Made by a program: the position numbers and the translations under genes. From the NCBI RefSeq assembly GCF_963583255.1, contig NC_084807.1:25612381-25676380 (forward strand): a stretch of 64,000 nt of DNA. Direction: 5' to 3'. The notes under the pieces are model-generated. The model had not been told where the DNA came from. It searched no databases and was given only the letters and a program-made list of their open reading frames with translations. Source of the stretch: Pyrus communis. Its lineage: Eukaryota > Streptophyta > Magnoliopsida > Rosales > Rosaceae. This document shows, piece by piece, positions 11,030 to 22,999 of this stretch (position 1 is its first letter; the number at the start of each line of letters is the position of its first letter).

Positions 11030-13362
11030 CTAATCAAAGGGATCGATCCGAGGGTCGTGTTCACTTGCCATCGCCATTCCAGTGCAAAGGCATGTCGGGC
11101 ACATTACCTGCCACATTTACAGACGCAATGTTAGATATAGCTGCCATTTGGAAGTCACCTCTCAAAATTTTGCTACTAAATTAATCTTAAACTTCATTTC
11201 CAGTGCAATTTTTTTTCTTCCGAAATGTCTTTCACATGCCCGACAAATACAAGTATCAGTCACCAAGCTTGTGAATATAGTGCATCTAAGCGGCAGGCAC
11301 GAAAAGGAATTTAGTATGCAATAAACATTCAACGAACATAATTAGATGTCTAACCTTTCCCGCTCCAGAGCAATTTGAACATCTTTCAGTTTTTGGCAGA
11401 GATAGGGGTTGGTTTCCGCCATCAACTGTCGATACTGGTTCAGTAAGAACAAGGGTTCCAGTGCTGGAGCAACGAGCACAAGCAAGATATCCTGCATAAG
11501 TATCAATTACAAAGGTAAGTTTACATACGAAACCAATCCGAACATATCCATCGCATATATTTAAAGCTACAGTACATAGAACTAAAAGTCAGAAACATAG
11601 GACATTATCACACCAGTTCCAAGACAATATTTGCATCGTTTATGCTCCTGCTGTTTCACATTGTTTATTTCAACTACCATCAATGCTGAGATCACTCCGA
11701 CTGCTCCTCCAGAGAATGACGCCACTATGGGATCAACTTGACTGCAATTTGAAAGTATAGGAGATCAATAAACGAAACTGGTAACAACATAGTATCAACA
11801 TTATTTAGCTTCGTTTCAAGAAAGATGACATCCTAGGTTTTTCTAATGTGTAAAAATTGAGGATCCTCGTAAAATTTGACTATATCGGTTCCCAAAGTAT
11901 TTGATTCCTACATTACAGACGGAAAACAGTAACAATCGAATTTAAAGATTCATAACACGATAGATGGTACAAAATTTCAAAACAATAATTACTAGAGAAC
12001 AGGAGGGTTAATAGCCTGAGATATGAGCCATACCTCAACTGCAACGGCAGATGCATATTTACTATAAAGTCTTTATATGATGTGCCTCCTATTCCCAGCT
12101 TCAACTCCAACTGAAAGATGTAAAGTTAATTGTAGGCAAAGAGTTACAAACATAACCGAATCCATGTTTCATAAGCAACAACTACACTTATTTGATATGT
12201 TTCCTCATTTTTTACTTGCAAATTCCAAACCATATTGTCGGAGCAGTAAAAGAAAATAATGCTTATGATAACTGTTAAAACTAATCACAACAAGTTAATG
12301 CGTAAATAACTTACGGAGGGTGCTATGAGGCCCCCGAAAAGGATAAACCCCGCAATAATTGAATAACAAACAGCATAATACTGCTTAAGGTTGTCTGAAC
12401 TCTGCACGCAATGCATTCACCTTGTGATTAATACTTTGCACAAACACTAGTTTTCACAATTTTTTATGAACCGAGAAAAGGCTACAACAAAATATGGCTA
12501 AAACAAGTCGGGGATATGAAAATACATGTCTTCACAGGGGCAGCGGCTTACCAGGGGAGGCAAAAATGGAATGAATGATGGAAAACTAGGAAGTTCGTTT
12601 TCTTGATCTTCATTTACCGCTCCAAGCTCTGCACGTTTAAGCCGCTGTTGTATCCTCAGCCTGCGAACCTATGCATATCGAAGCTCATTCTTAAAGAACA
12701 CATTTCTAATGGCAATTGGAGAGTAATTTAAAACATGCTAAACTGAGAAAGTGGTAGCAACTAGCAATCGCTCTCACCTCCTCCATATGCAAGAAAATTT
12801 TGTTGCGCCGACTCCGAATATTATCTTGAATTTCCTGCAGCTCCATTGCGGCAAAGTCCTGCACTGTTTCAGGCCCCTCTATGATACAAAATCTGCACAA
12901 TTAAGCATGTAAAAACTAAAAATTACAGGCTAAAAAGCAATTTCCGTATCATTGTTGGGTTAATTAACATCAACAGCAGATAAATCACATGGGGTTTTCA
13001 CATAAAATTACAAATTTTCAAACCAGTAAGCTGTCTGCAATCTCATAAATTTCACAGTGCAAAGTAACAATACAAAGCTTGGAACATTATATTTCCATTT
13101 TCTGTTAATTTCCAAGAGAGAGAGAGGGGGAGTACCCGGCGGGGTTTGCATCGGCGGCGGGATTGGGATCAGAATCGACAGACGGAGCGAAAGAGGAGGA
13201 GTCGGGCTCCGAAGCCATGGCCAGGGATCGCCATCTGGAGCTGCTTGTTGATATGGGGCTTCTTGCGTAGCTGAATTTGGAGCAGCCGGAGCTATGCAGT
13301 TTGTACGGACAGCACCGATTTACGGGGAAAGAAACGGCGAAAAGTCTGCCGGAGCAGAGCAT
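11030..13362 (-). CDS. OR: ORANGE protein (OR), DnaJ-type zinc-finger plastid protein
   Basis: OR is a plastid membrane protein that stabilises phytoene synthase and promotes carotenoid accumulation and chromoplast formation. Eight exons: 13362-13136, 12892-12778, 12668-12552, 12401-12315, 12110-12034, 11741-11614, 11491-11355 and 11107-11030 (TAG). All borders are GT-AG and the phases sum to 321 codons, close to the usual length. The first 50-75 residues look like a Ser/Arg-rich transit peptide. Then come the conserved EGPETVQDFA region, the NIRSRRNKIFL segment, two hydrophobic spans (YYAVCYSIIAGFILFGGLIA and near ASFSGGAVGVISALMVVE) and a Cys-rich DnaJ-like domain (CKYC, CARC, CSNC, CPTC). 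It ends in the family C-terminus HDPRIDPF. The arginine in NIRSR (residue 104), which I recall as the site of the orange-flesh histidine allele in melon, is unchanged. No break is visible. This is the only complete copy in the window. Confidence 0.92.
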
Positions 13363-13720
13363 ATCTCTCTCTCAAACCAGAAGGCAGAACTTTCTGTTTC
13401 TCTTCAGGTTTCTTTCACTGGTAAATTCCAGAGAAGCAGAGAAGAAGGCTCCCTGGGAAATGGCGATGGTGCAAGTGGAGACAAAACAAATGTAAATCTT
13501 GAAGCACCGAACATGTGCAGAACACCTTTCAACTACCGAACTCTAGGATTAGGGGAGAGAGAGAGAGTGAGTGACCGGCAAAAAAAAAAAAATGGAGGGA
13601 AGTGGCTGATTCTTCTCTCTCTCTTTTTTTTTTCCTTGTTTTTCAGGGAAAAAAAAAAAAAGAAAAAGATTTTTAGTGGACCTGGTGTTGTTAGATTCGA
13701 CTACTATGTCACATTTAAAA
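13363..13720. promoter_or_regulatory. OR 5' flank
   Basis: Upstream of the OR start codon on the minus strand. It includes GA-rich repeats, two poly-T/poly-A runs (about 13623-13633 and 13650-13670) and matches unit 2 to about 13550/36665. Similarity resumes at 13620/40880 after the large insertion in unit 2. No TATA box could be assigned with confidence. Confidence 0.45.
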
Positions 13721-14030
13721 TTTAGAAAAAATTAGAATGTTTTACATCTTTTTTTATAGTTATTAAATTAAACATTCATCATTTTTAAATATTTGATTAA
13801 AATGCTTAGCAACTAATTGCCTATAATATAGAAATTTAATTTCGAATCCCCTTCTACTCATTAAATGATATTTTTTTTAATAAAATAAAATAAAAAATTA
13901 ATTAATTAATTCCTCATTTCCTTATTATCAGTATTTTTTTTAAAAAAAAATTATCTTTCTATTAAAAATGTCTCAATAAAAAGTCTTCAATACATATTTT
14001 TTTCATGTATCGATATATAAAAAATATACT
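13721..14030. other. AT-rich intergenic, no gene
   Basis: Very AT-rich with many A and T runs. A short segment (about 13800-13855) has weak resemblance to tRNA-like A/B boxes but no duplication flanks it. Confidence 0.5.
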
Positions 14031-14033
14031 TAA

Positions 14034-14410
14034 AACTTATGGTACATTTGAGAACAAAAATATCAACTTTTGGTACATTTAGATTTCAAATATACCGAGA
14101 AACCAAATGTACCAAAAATTCAAATGTACCATAATACCAAATGTAACTATTGTTATGTAACCCTTTTGGTACGTTTAGATTTCAAATGTACAGAGAAACC
14201 AAATGTATCATAAAACCAAATGTGCCCATTGTCAGGTAACCCTTTTGGTACATTTAGATTTCAAATGTACCAAAAGGCCAAATGAACAAAAAATCTCAAA
14301 TGTACCACAAAACCAAATGTCTCTATCAGATAACCATTTTTGGTACATTTACATTCCAAATGTACCGAGAAATACAAAAAATCAAATCCATTATAAAACT
14401 AAATATGTCC
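14034..14410. repeat. degenerate ~100-bp tandem repeats built on GGTACATTT / AAATGTACC
   Basis: Roughly four imperfect units, each containing TTTTGGTACATTTAGATTTC followed by CAAATGTACC and ACCAAATGT words. Each unit therefore carries the same word in both orientations and could fold back. A related word family appears in unit 2 at 36870-37200. Confidence 0.7.
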
Positions 14411-15350
14411 ATATTATAGGTAACTAGACGTAGCTATATAATCAAACAAATCTTTATTATGCGATGGGTCTTCTAAATAATAAAATCTGACAATTTTTTT
14501 TATAAATATTCTACTATATTCACAAAAAAAGTAAAAATTATAACAAATAATAAAAAAAATGCATAGAGATGGATAATAAATGCATAAATATGGGGATAAT
14601 AGGAAAAAAAGAAAAAAAAAACGAAATGTCCAGTAGAAGTCATGAAAAACTAAATTCTAAACAAAATTGAACTTATGTGAAAAACTGAAATTAATAACCA
14701 AAATTTTAGGAAAATGTTTGATCAAATTTTCAAAAGGAGTGTATGTTTAATCTAAAAAAAATTAAAAAAACGAAACGCCTATATCAAAACATCCCTAAAA
14801 TTTATTATAGGATTATAAACGTCGAAAATAAAAAGTTAAGTGTGGTGATTGTTTTTTAGATTTTAGAGGGTCTGTGTGTTCGAACATTTTATTTTTTTTA
14901 AAACCATTATTGTTGAGAAGGTTACTTGCCTCATACAAACATTTTACATTTACTTAGAACTAGAAAGATAAGAATTGTAGATGATTGCTTTAATGATGAT
15001 GTTTATTTTTTAACTCATTGTGTTTTGAGTTTAAACCTTTTTCTCTCTCTTTGATATATATATATATATTAGTGTAAAATATCATTTTTAATAATAGAAT
15101 AAAAAATTAAAATGATACACTCTCATCTATATATAAAGCTAATGGAAAAATGTGAATAGTGATTTTGGTGTTACCAAGTTTCAACAAAAATATTTGGATA
15201 AAAATGTCCCCAAAACAAAAAACTTCAAAGGTATCCCAAAATAATAAATCAAATAAGGCAGATGTATTTTTATTATTTTAATAGTATTTTTTTAATAATT
15301 GATTTTTTTTTTGTGGTTTGTTTTCTTTTTTTAAAAAAATAAAAATAACT
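14411..15350. other. AT-rich intergenic, no gene
   Basis: Long A/T runs and a TATATA run at about 15054-15070. The segment 14905-15070 has a recognisable counterpart at 41815-41945 in unit 2, so it belongs to the duplicated backbone. No open frame of interest. Confidence 0.5.
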
Positions 15351-15354
15351 AGTA

Positions 15355-15900
15355 CCTTATAATAGGCTAACAATAATGTGATTTAATTTCTCTATTTTTA
15401 AACACGTTCAAAACATTTTAAGAGGCGTGTAATGCCGGTCATAAAAAAGGTCATTCGCATGCGAATAATAATGTGATTAAATTAATTGTCAAATGATTTT
15501 TTTTTTAATAAACGATATTATCTATACTAAGGGGGAGGGTGCGGGCTTAGTCTCACAATGGGCTAGCTATAATGTGATTTAATTAGTGGTTTTATTAAAT
15601 ATTATTTTTTCTATTTTAAACACGTTCAAACATCTTAAGAGGCGTGTAATGCCGGTTATAAAAAAAGTCTTTTGCATGCGGATAATAATGTGATTAAATT
15701 AGTTGTCAAATGATTTATTTTTTTTAACAAATGATATTATCTACACCAAGGGGAGTGGATGGGCTTAACCTCAAAATGGACTAGCAATAATGTGATTCAA
15801 TCAGTTATTTATTAAATATTATTTTCTCTATTTTTAAACACGTTCAAAACATTTTAAAAAGTGTGTAATGTCATTCATATATACGATGATCAAGTGTGAG
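15355..15900. repeat. three ~205-bp tandem repeats
   Basis: The words AATAATGTGATTTAAT, AAACACGTTCAAA and GTGTAATGCCGGT recur in the same order three times (starts about 15368, 15565, 15780), the last copy incomplete. They contain fragments like GGGCTTAGTCTCACAATGGGCTAGC, typical of plant dispersed repeats. Only the tail has a counterpart in unit 2. Confidence 0.75.
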
Positions 15901-15989
15901 ATTAATAATTTTAATGAGTGACTCAATTAACTATTTTCATTTCTTACAAATTCAAAATTACACAAATTATTTGCATACATTTTTTTTAA

Positions 15990-16115
15990 AAGAAAATTTC
16001 CATTGTTAAAGAGAGATTTCAAAACCATTTACATTATGGAAAGAGGAGTTTTGAACTCGAGAAGCATGAGTATAAACCTAACATCTATCCACTAAGATAT
16101 TAGACCACCCGAGGT
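15990..16115 (-). repeat. SINE-like tRNA-derived sequence
   Basis: On the minus strand, TTAGTGGATAGATG (A-box-like) is followed about 35 bases later by CGAGTTCAAAAC (B-box-like) and then by an A/T-rich tail. No target duplication was found, so this is tentative. Confidence 0.35.
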
Positions 16116-16274
16116 GGTACTGAATTTTTTGGTGCGCGCGAACACTCAAAATGTGCCTTTTTCCACTACGACATAAATTAAAAACAAATATTTAAAGAGG
16201 GCTGGAACCCGATCGAAACTGGGAGGCTAGACCTCACGCCTGTATTATATTACTTGAAGAAAAAACATACAACC

Positions 16275-16320
16275 CCGACCGCGGGCGCGGGGGGTGGGGG
16301 GGGGGTGGTGTGGTGGTGGA
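16275..16320 (+). repeat. G-rich run, G-quadruplex candidate
   Basis: GGGCGCGGGG, then a run of ten G and GGTGG words within about 45 bases. The unit-2 counterpart near 42290 lacks the run. Confidence 0.6.
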
Positions 16321-16365
16321 CAAAGCAAAATCATATACAACCGCTCCAAGCAGTCCACATGGCTA

Positions 16366-16820
16366 TCACATATTAACGCCCCATTCGCTGCATATAATGT
16401 ACAAACGAGCGGCAGCTTCAACCAGTTCTGCCATATCCGGCTGGATGAGAGCAGCTAAAGACATGATTGTTCCCTGATAACATGAATAAATTGAGTAAAC
16501 ACCAACAGTAGCAGGAAGGGAAGGAGATGTGAAGTAGATGAAGAGGTGTAAGACCTGTGAATGTCCAGCAACAAAGACTTCAGAGCTTGTTGTCGAATAT
16601 CTGCAACGCATCATTTCTGGTGGATCAAATAGAGCCAATTCCTGCCAACTCCAATTCCAAAAATCCAACAGTAAAGCATAAATCTTATTGTTTTCCGATA
16701 AGGATGTGTGTCCATGACTCCAACGTGTTCCACGCACATTCCCTACCCATACACTGAAACCTTGATCTGCAAGGACGAATTCCAGCGGTTCTTCTGGAGA
16801 ATTTAAGAACCATGCATCAC
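16366..16820 (-). pseudogene. triacylglycerol lipase fragment (AB-hydrolase lipase)
   Basis: Two exons of a plant acid lipase (LIP1/MPL1-like) remain: 16820-16555 and 16473-16366. They encode GDAWFLNSPEE, VWVGNVRGTRWSHGH, WSWQELALFD and the nucleophile elbow GHSQG, formed across the splice junction, then MSLAALIQPDMAELV. The catalytic serine is present. The N-terminal lid region and the C-terminal Asp/His part of the triad are missing, and a stop follows within about 35 residues of the elbow. A few extra codons between the SLSENNK and FWNWSW motifs suggest an eroded intron border. The fragment lies downstream of the TNL on the same strand and is duplicated in unit 2. Confidence 0.75.
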
Positions 16821-18754
16821 CTGGTTAAGATTAAGAAAAGCCAGTAAGCAATTACAATTGAGTTTGAAGAACATTAGAGCCTAATTTAAAATGTATCCGA
16901 TGGATGTTCATCAATTTACACAATAGTTAGTTTCAAGAAAGGAAATTTCAACAGAATCTGAAAACTTCAGATCAGGGGGCACCAAATAGTGAGCTATACA
17001 TTCAGAATTTGAAATAATCAACTTTGGAAAAAATGTAAGGAGCTATGAAAGTAAGGCTTTTCACTAATCAGGCGTACAGAGAATCAATATTTTACTCACG
17101 TATCAGTTACGGGGAACACTCCCCACCAGAGCAATCTCATTAGTCCTTCACATCTCAACCGTACAGAAACTTCACTAACAAACACGACTCCTATTAGTCC
17201 TTCACATCTCAAAGTCAGGAAGTACCCATCTTTCGTCTGAATTTGGAAAATAAGCAGCAGTCAATTTAACAATCTCGGTATCTCAAAGTTACTCACTTTA
17301 ATCACAAATTTAGCAATTAAACATATAAATGGGCATTTTTTAGGGAAATATTAGTATAGTACTCACTGTGTGCTCAGAGCAAGAGTACCCAGAAAGCTCA
17401 ATGAGCTGCGCACAAAGGACTGCAGCGGTGAACGACAGCGACCAATTCTGTAGAGTTTAGTCGAGTTTTGGGCAATTTCTGCAGCGATTTCGGAGGTCAA
17501 GAGGCTGATAAGGAAAGCTGCTACCAAAGGGCACTGGTCTGGAAGAAAGGCTCTGGTAGCTGCTGTTGCAATTAGCGAAGGAAGAAGTTCCCCAAAACAA
17601 TTTCGGCCCTGGACAAGTGCACTGTTTGCACTGGGCCAGGGCCGGCCCTGAATCGCGATAACGTCCTTCTCCAAACAGTATATATACAGATGCTAGAAAT
17701 ATCTACCAGAACCATTCAATTCTAGCGTCTACAGCTTTAGCATTAGTTGGTACAAGGGACATTCTTCCAAAGAGGGAGATGAAACCGTTGAGGCTCTTAT
17801 TTATTCCTCCTCTTGATGTGCCCTTTTAGACTGCTAATTCCAGACGATACAATCTCATGTATCTTCCCTGGAAAAAGTGTGTGCCACACATCAAGATCAA
17901 ATTTTTCCAACAAAAGTAACTTAAAAATCAAACACGTTAGCAGAATAAATGGTGCACACAGGGATTTAAAATTGACGTATGTATATTTTTGGCAGATTTT
18001 ATGTGAGCATGCAACTAAAACTGGCATCACTATCAATGGTGCACAAAGATTGGTGGAAAACTTTTAACAGTTTCAGTTGTAACTTCTCCATTGTATTTGT
18101 TAAGGCAAGAGGGATGTCAACTACGCAATTTTCTGTAAAACTTGAAAGGCTGCATAGCAGCTCTTGTTCGTTGTATTGAATACCAAGGTTTTACTGATGA
18201 ATGCAGAGTTTGCTGACGATTCATACGACAAGCAATTGAAAATCCATCATTATGCCCCACATTGCATTGTACAGAGTTTGTTCGTTGTAATTTGCAGATA
18301 CAGAAACGTTAAGATAAAAGGAAATGCAAACTACCTTTCACCCAAATTGGAGGAGCACCGGTGGCATTAGCAAGTCAGCAACGGGAATTGACATACCAAT
18401 ATCTTCACAGTTTCTGCACAAGCACAAATCAAAAGAATCCGGCGGTGGAGTTATGTACCTCTCCTTGGAAAATGCCACCTCTTGGGATTTCAAAATATGC
18501 GGCCGTGGCTAGCCTTCTGACCACCCCAATTCCCACCAAAGCCGCAGTGTCCGATTGATTGCTTCAAAACAGAGCTTCGTATCCATGTGTTTAATCAGCA
18601 CAGAGTACCCAAAACCTCTGATAATTATTTCTTTATTCAGATAATAAAATTTCCCAAATTTCGAATTTTAATTCCGAATCAAAAATAGGGTTTGAATTTT
18701 GATTACCTAGAAATTGGGGGGTTGGGGTGGAGAGGGACTTAGGCCAGGACGGAG
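16821..18754. other. duplicated intergenic block, no gene identified
   Basis: Matches 42954-44905 along most of its length. Open frames on either strand (for example 17363-17674 minus, 18361-18558 plus) are not preserved at protein level between the copies and match no family I know. The GC-richer stretches near 17380-17680 and 18330-18560 are the best conserved parts. Confidence 0.45.
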
Positions 18755-21700
18755 CTATGTGTCTGTGATAAGGTGTGCCAAATTACAGAGTGTGTCGGGA
18801 AGATGTACAAGGCTATAGCAGTTTCTCAGACTTAAATACTGAAGCCCCGTAAGCCGTTCAATCCAGGGGGAAAGCTCTTTGATAGATGTTCCATCCAAGA
18901 AAAGCTCTCTTAATCCTTCCATATTTTCTTCAATACTTGGAAACACCTCAAATTTTGTACAACCGGAAAGAGAGAGCCGGACAAGGGACTTGAGCTGACA
19001 AATGCTGCTTGGAAGACTTTTAAATTCATAGCAATGTTCTAGGTTCAAATGACTCAATCCTGTGAGATTATAGATTGATGGGGGTAATTCTTTAATTTTT
19101 GAGAAGGATAAATTAAGCTCTTCTAACTTATCCATACCTTCTGAAATCTCTGGAAACATCTCAAGACTCAAGCAAAAAGAAAGATCAATGGTTTTGAGAG
19201 ATTTCATACAAATGATGCTTGGAAGACACTTAAGTTCCCCGCAAAAATTAAGGTCCAAATGACTCAACCCCGTGAGATTATTAATTGACGATGACAGTTC
19301 TTCAATTCTTGACCTAGATAAATCAAGCACTTCTAACCCCTCAATCACTTCTAAAATCTCTGGAAACATCTCAAGACTCCGGCAGCTAGAAAGATTAAAG
19401 GTTTTGAGAGATTTCATACGAATGGTACTGGGTAGAATCTTAAGTTTTTTGCACTTTTTTAGATTCAATAAAACAAGGTTTGTAAGAGTCGAAATAGACG
19501 GGTGAACCTCAACTAATCTTATACAACTTTGAAGAATTAGCCTTTCAAGATTTGGCACATTTGTGAAGTCAGGGGTTTCTTTAAGGTATTGACAACCACT
19601 TAAATTGATGAATTTCAACTTTTCCAGCGTCTGTTAAAACATTTAGGAAAACATGCATTACTTAATAAGACATCTCGCTCAAAACCCAAACATTTAAAAG
19701 AAACAAATACACGTAAATGATTGTACATACCTGGGTTCCTTCCCAAAGTCGGTCAATGAGACTATATTGCATGTCAAGTTCAACAAGATTTTTGAATTGA
19801 AAGTTGGATGGCAAAGATTTGAGAGGGAATTCAAACTAGGAGAGATACCTCAAGTTAAGTAACTTAAAGGGCCCAGTCAGGTGATGTTTGCAGCAATCAT
19901 GATTAACAAGGGAGTCCTTATGACTGATCTTGAGAAGTCTTAGTTGAGTCATACTAACAAAAGCTTCAGCATTTAAGTATACCCAGTCTGAATAAGAGAA
20001 ATCCATGATTATGCTTTCAACTGCTTTTGTAGCCTATGCAAATCAAAGTAAAGGAAAATACAGAGAACCTTAGTTTAGATTATGAAATTAATGTTTGTTT
20101 CTTAAGGAGCCGTTTGATAATCATTTTGTTTTGAGTTTAATTGTTTTCAATTTTCAATTATTAAAACAAAGAAAACTAAAAATTGAAATAAAAAACAAAA
20201 ATGGTTATCAAACGGGCCTAAGAAATTGATTTTGATCAAAAGTTGAAGCTTTCTACTAACAATTGCAGAAGAAAAAGATTTCTCACTGTATTTTGAGTTA
20301 GCATGTGATGAACATCTTCATAACTCCACAGCCTACTTCGTCTCCCAGGCTCTTTGATATTTTCTTGGCGGATGATTTCCCGACCCATTTCCTCTAATGA
20401 ATCATGCATCTCCAGTTCCCCTTCCCCTGAGACAGTTATGAGAGCTCGATCGATTAGAACTCTTATTCCTGTATGAGGATGGAAACCACAGCTGTTCAGA
20501 ATTTCGGTTGCATAGTCTTTCTTCATCCCTTTTAAGAAACATGCAATATCTAGAAAGATGTCCTTCTCTGTGTCATCTAGTCCATCGAAGCTTGATTTAA
20601 GCACATCATGAATTCCCCTTTGCGAGATTTTCCTTATTTTTTCTAGCTCATCTTCCCACTCGAGTATAGTTTTTTTAAGAAGAAAAGCTCCCAAGACTTT
20701 GAGTGCTAAAGGCAGGCCTTGAGCATATTCTACGACACGATTCGAGAGATCATCATAATCTCTGGTGGGTTGGTTTTTTCCGAAGGCGTGCTGCCTAAAG
20801 AGTTTTAGAGCTCCAGAATCACTCAGAATCTTGGGATTATATATCACATCAGCTATGGTTAGTAATTGTGAATCTCTAGTTGTTAAAATAATTCTACTTC
20901 CACCACCAAAGGAATGTTCCTCTCCAAGTAAAGCTTCAATTTGTTCTAATTTGTCCACATCATCAACAACAATAAGAACTTTTCTCTGACCAAGGCTTTT
21001 TAACATCACCTGAAAACCTTTATTCAATATGTCAGATCTCCCCACCTTGTTGTCCGAGACACTAGATAGAAGTTGTGTCTGCATATGTAGTTCGCCGTGC
21101 TTCATGAAACCCTCCTTGACATTTTTAAGAAAGCAACAAGCTTCAAATTGACAAGTGATTTCATCATAAACAGCTCTAGCAATGGTTGTTTTGCCTAAAC
21201 CACCCATACCCCATATTCCAACAATACGAACGTCATTCGTTTCAACTCCGGAAGGATGTAATAATAAATGCATTTCATGCATATGAGAATCCATTTCAAC
21301 CAAGCCATTCTCTTTCCTTCTTGATGATGAGATGTGGATCAATTTCCTATAAACATCTTCTACAATTTCCTCAATAAGCTTTGCATCATCCCTGTCAAAA
21401 TATTTTAAAAACAATATAATAACAACACCAAAGAATAATTAATGGGTCATTTTCATCAGTTAGTTTTTTTTCAAAAAAAAAAGAAAAAAAAAAAGGAATT
21501 AAAACCAAAAACTATTTATTTATCAAATTTACCCCTAAACGTCACAAAAATCACAAAAATTAAAAGGAAACTAAAACAAATTAGAATTTACTCGTAGTTT
21601 CGCGAATCCCAGCCGGTTAAACTGGTGGCAGTAGTAAGAGCGGATCTCCAGCTCCGAACCTCTTCCATTTCGGCATTAGAATCGTGATCGTGCTGAGCAA

Positions 21701-22079
21701 AAGCTTCCGCGAAACTTTTCTTGAGTTTACGAACATCAGACGGATCAACTTCATGGAAAATGGGGAGTACAATCTGGTTATTTGTATCCTTGCATTCCAG
21801 GATTTGCACGAGTTCTTTCAAGCACCAAGTGGAAGAAGCATAGTTTTGAGAGAAAACTACAAGCGAAAGCCTTGACCCTCGAATCGCTGTCAGGAGCTCG
21901 GAAAGGTGGTCGCCTTTTCTGAGCTTTTCGGCGTCAATGAAGGCGTTGATTGGTTTCCGACACAGAGCTCTGTATAGATGGCTGACGAAGCCCTTGCGAG
22001 TGTCTTCCCCTCTAAAATTGATGAACACATCGTATTTCCAACCAAGGCCAGATAAAGAAGAAGAAGAAGAAGCAGCCAT
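18755..22079 (-). pseudogene. TIR-NBS-LRR resistance gene with nonsense codon (TNL1)
   Basis: TNL proteins are cytoplasmic/nuclear immune receptors; the TIR domain is an NADase and the NB-ARC domain a nucleotide switch. Exons: 22079-21592 (TIR: DVFINFRGEDTRKGF, VVFSQNYASSTWCLKEL), 21391-20287 (NB-ARC: GMGGLGKTT P-loop, VLIVVDDVD, GSRIILTTRD, GLPLALKVLG, MHD), 20033-19731 (first LRRs) and 19630-18755 (LRRs, stop). Phases agree throughout. I chose MAASSSSS at 22079; an upstream in-frame ATG at 22175 would add a hydrophobic leader. Exon 3 has TAG at 19836-19838 where the unit-2 paralogue has TGG, leaving about 596 residues of TIR-NB without LRRs. Exon 3 is also shorter than its paralogue, and the LRR exon has three 70-residue super-repeats instead of five. 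Confidence 0.9.
20106..20218. mobile_element. Tourist/PIF-like MITE in TNL1 intron 2
   Basis: A 113-bp element with ends GGAGCCGTTTGATAATCA and the inverse of GGCCCGTTTGATAACCA, flanked by TAA on both sides. It is A/T-rich and can fold into a hairpin. It is present at the same place in the unit-2 TNL, so it predates the duplication. Confidence 0.75.
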
Positions 22080-22329
22080 TAATCGGTCGCTCCTGGTCAG
22101 CGATGATTGAGCAGCTAAGACTAAGGGTAATGTAAGAACAGAAATACTCGATTGATCTATAAATTGAATCACCAAAAAAACAGGTCTGATCGATACGAAG
22201 TCAACGAGGACAAAGAAAATTATGCTTTATGTGTTTTCACATCTTCTTCCAGGAAATTTAATGAAAATAATTTTCGTTTAGGCAAAATTGACTTCAAAAT
22301 ATAAAAATATTCTTCCAGTTATGGACATA

Positions 22330-22440
22330 TGAAGTTTCAGTGTGAAACGAATCTGCTTACTTTGGTTTGGTTTCGACCCAAGAAAATGCTAAGAAAGGAT
22401 GGTTTAGCAGCTTTTCAGTGTGAAACGAATCTGCTTACAT
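22330..22440. repeat. short direct repeat at the right end of unit 1
   Basis: CAGTGTGAAACGAATCTGCT occurs twice, about 80 bp apart (from 22338 and 22417), near the place where similarity to unit 2 fades. Confidence 0.6.
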
Positions 22441-22583
22441 TGCTTTGGTTCCCACTCTTGCCTACCCAACAACTTATTTAGTTATTTGTAAGCCGGAAAT
22501 ATATCTCGATCTTTCTATTCACACGAAAAGTGAGCAGAGTGATTAGAAATATTTCCGGTTAAGTATAAGCATCTCAGTATGTG

Positions 22584-22991
22584 CAGCAGCAGAGCCACAT
22601 TAAGGGCTACCGTGGGCTATAGCCCAGGTAGTTTTCAATGAAAAATAAAATTTTACATGTAATTTTTATTAATTTTATAATGTAGTCCATTATATATTTA
22701 ATTTTTAATCCGAATTCTCTCGGTTTAATTATATAAAATTATACAATACAGTTTACAAACCGTTTCTTTTTCTTACATCCTTTTTCTCACCGCTTTTTAT
22801 ACATTTACAAGTTTGGATTTGTTTGAATTTTAACACGTATTTGTTTAATAACGAAAATCCTTGGCTTACATAGTAAAAATTTTCTTAAGTTAGCAGATAC
22901 TTTGAAAAATACAGGATCAAGTTTCTTTGTTTATAAAGATTTAAATCTTTAAGCTAGCCCACCCGGTGAAAAATTTTTAGCTCTGTCATTG
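22584..22991. mobile_element. hAT-type MITE, 408 bp, with 8-bp target duplication
   Basis: Flanked by a perfect AGTATGTG direct repeat at 22576-22583 and 22992-22999. Ends are CAGCAGCAGAGCCA and the inverse of CAATGACAGAGCTA, a degenerate hAT terminal repeat. A GGGCTATAGCCC palindrome lies just inside the left end. No coding capacity. Confidence 0.85.
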
Positions 22992-22999
22992 AGTATGTG

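Larger units (their letters stand above)
4686..22440. repeat. tandem segment, unit 1 (complete)
   Basis: Direct-repeat copy of a multi-gene segment. Its left half (4686-11340) matches 52843-64000 and its right half (about 12060-22440) matches about 35183-48990 at high identity. The left edge is sharp: the match with unit 3 begins at 4686/52843 and the sequence before it is unrelated. Order: Copia remnant (+), USB1 (+), lectin pseudogene (-), OR (-), lipase fragment (-), TNL (-). Introns and intergenic DNA match as well as exons, so this is DNA-level duplication, not retroposition. Confidence 0.9.

Noticed and set aside
14034..14410. Possible CRISPR-like spaced repeats
   Set aside because: Plant DNA, variable unit length, inverted words within units, no spacers of fixed size.
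17363..17674. 103-codon minus-strand open frame between lipase fragment and TNL
   Set aside because: Not preserved as an open frame in unit 2 despite DNA similarity, and no domain recognised.
20765..20989. Plus-strand open frames opposite NB-ARC (also 47444-47668)
   Set aside because: Shadows of the conserved NB-ARC exon on the opposite strand.
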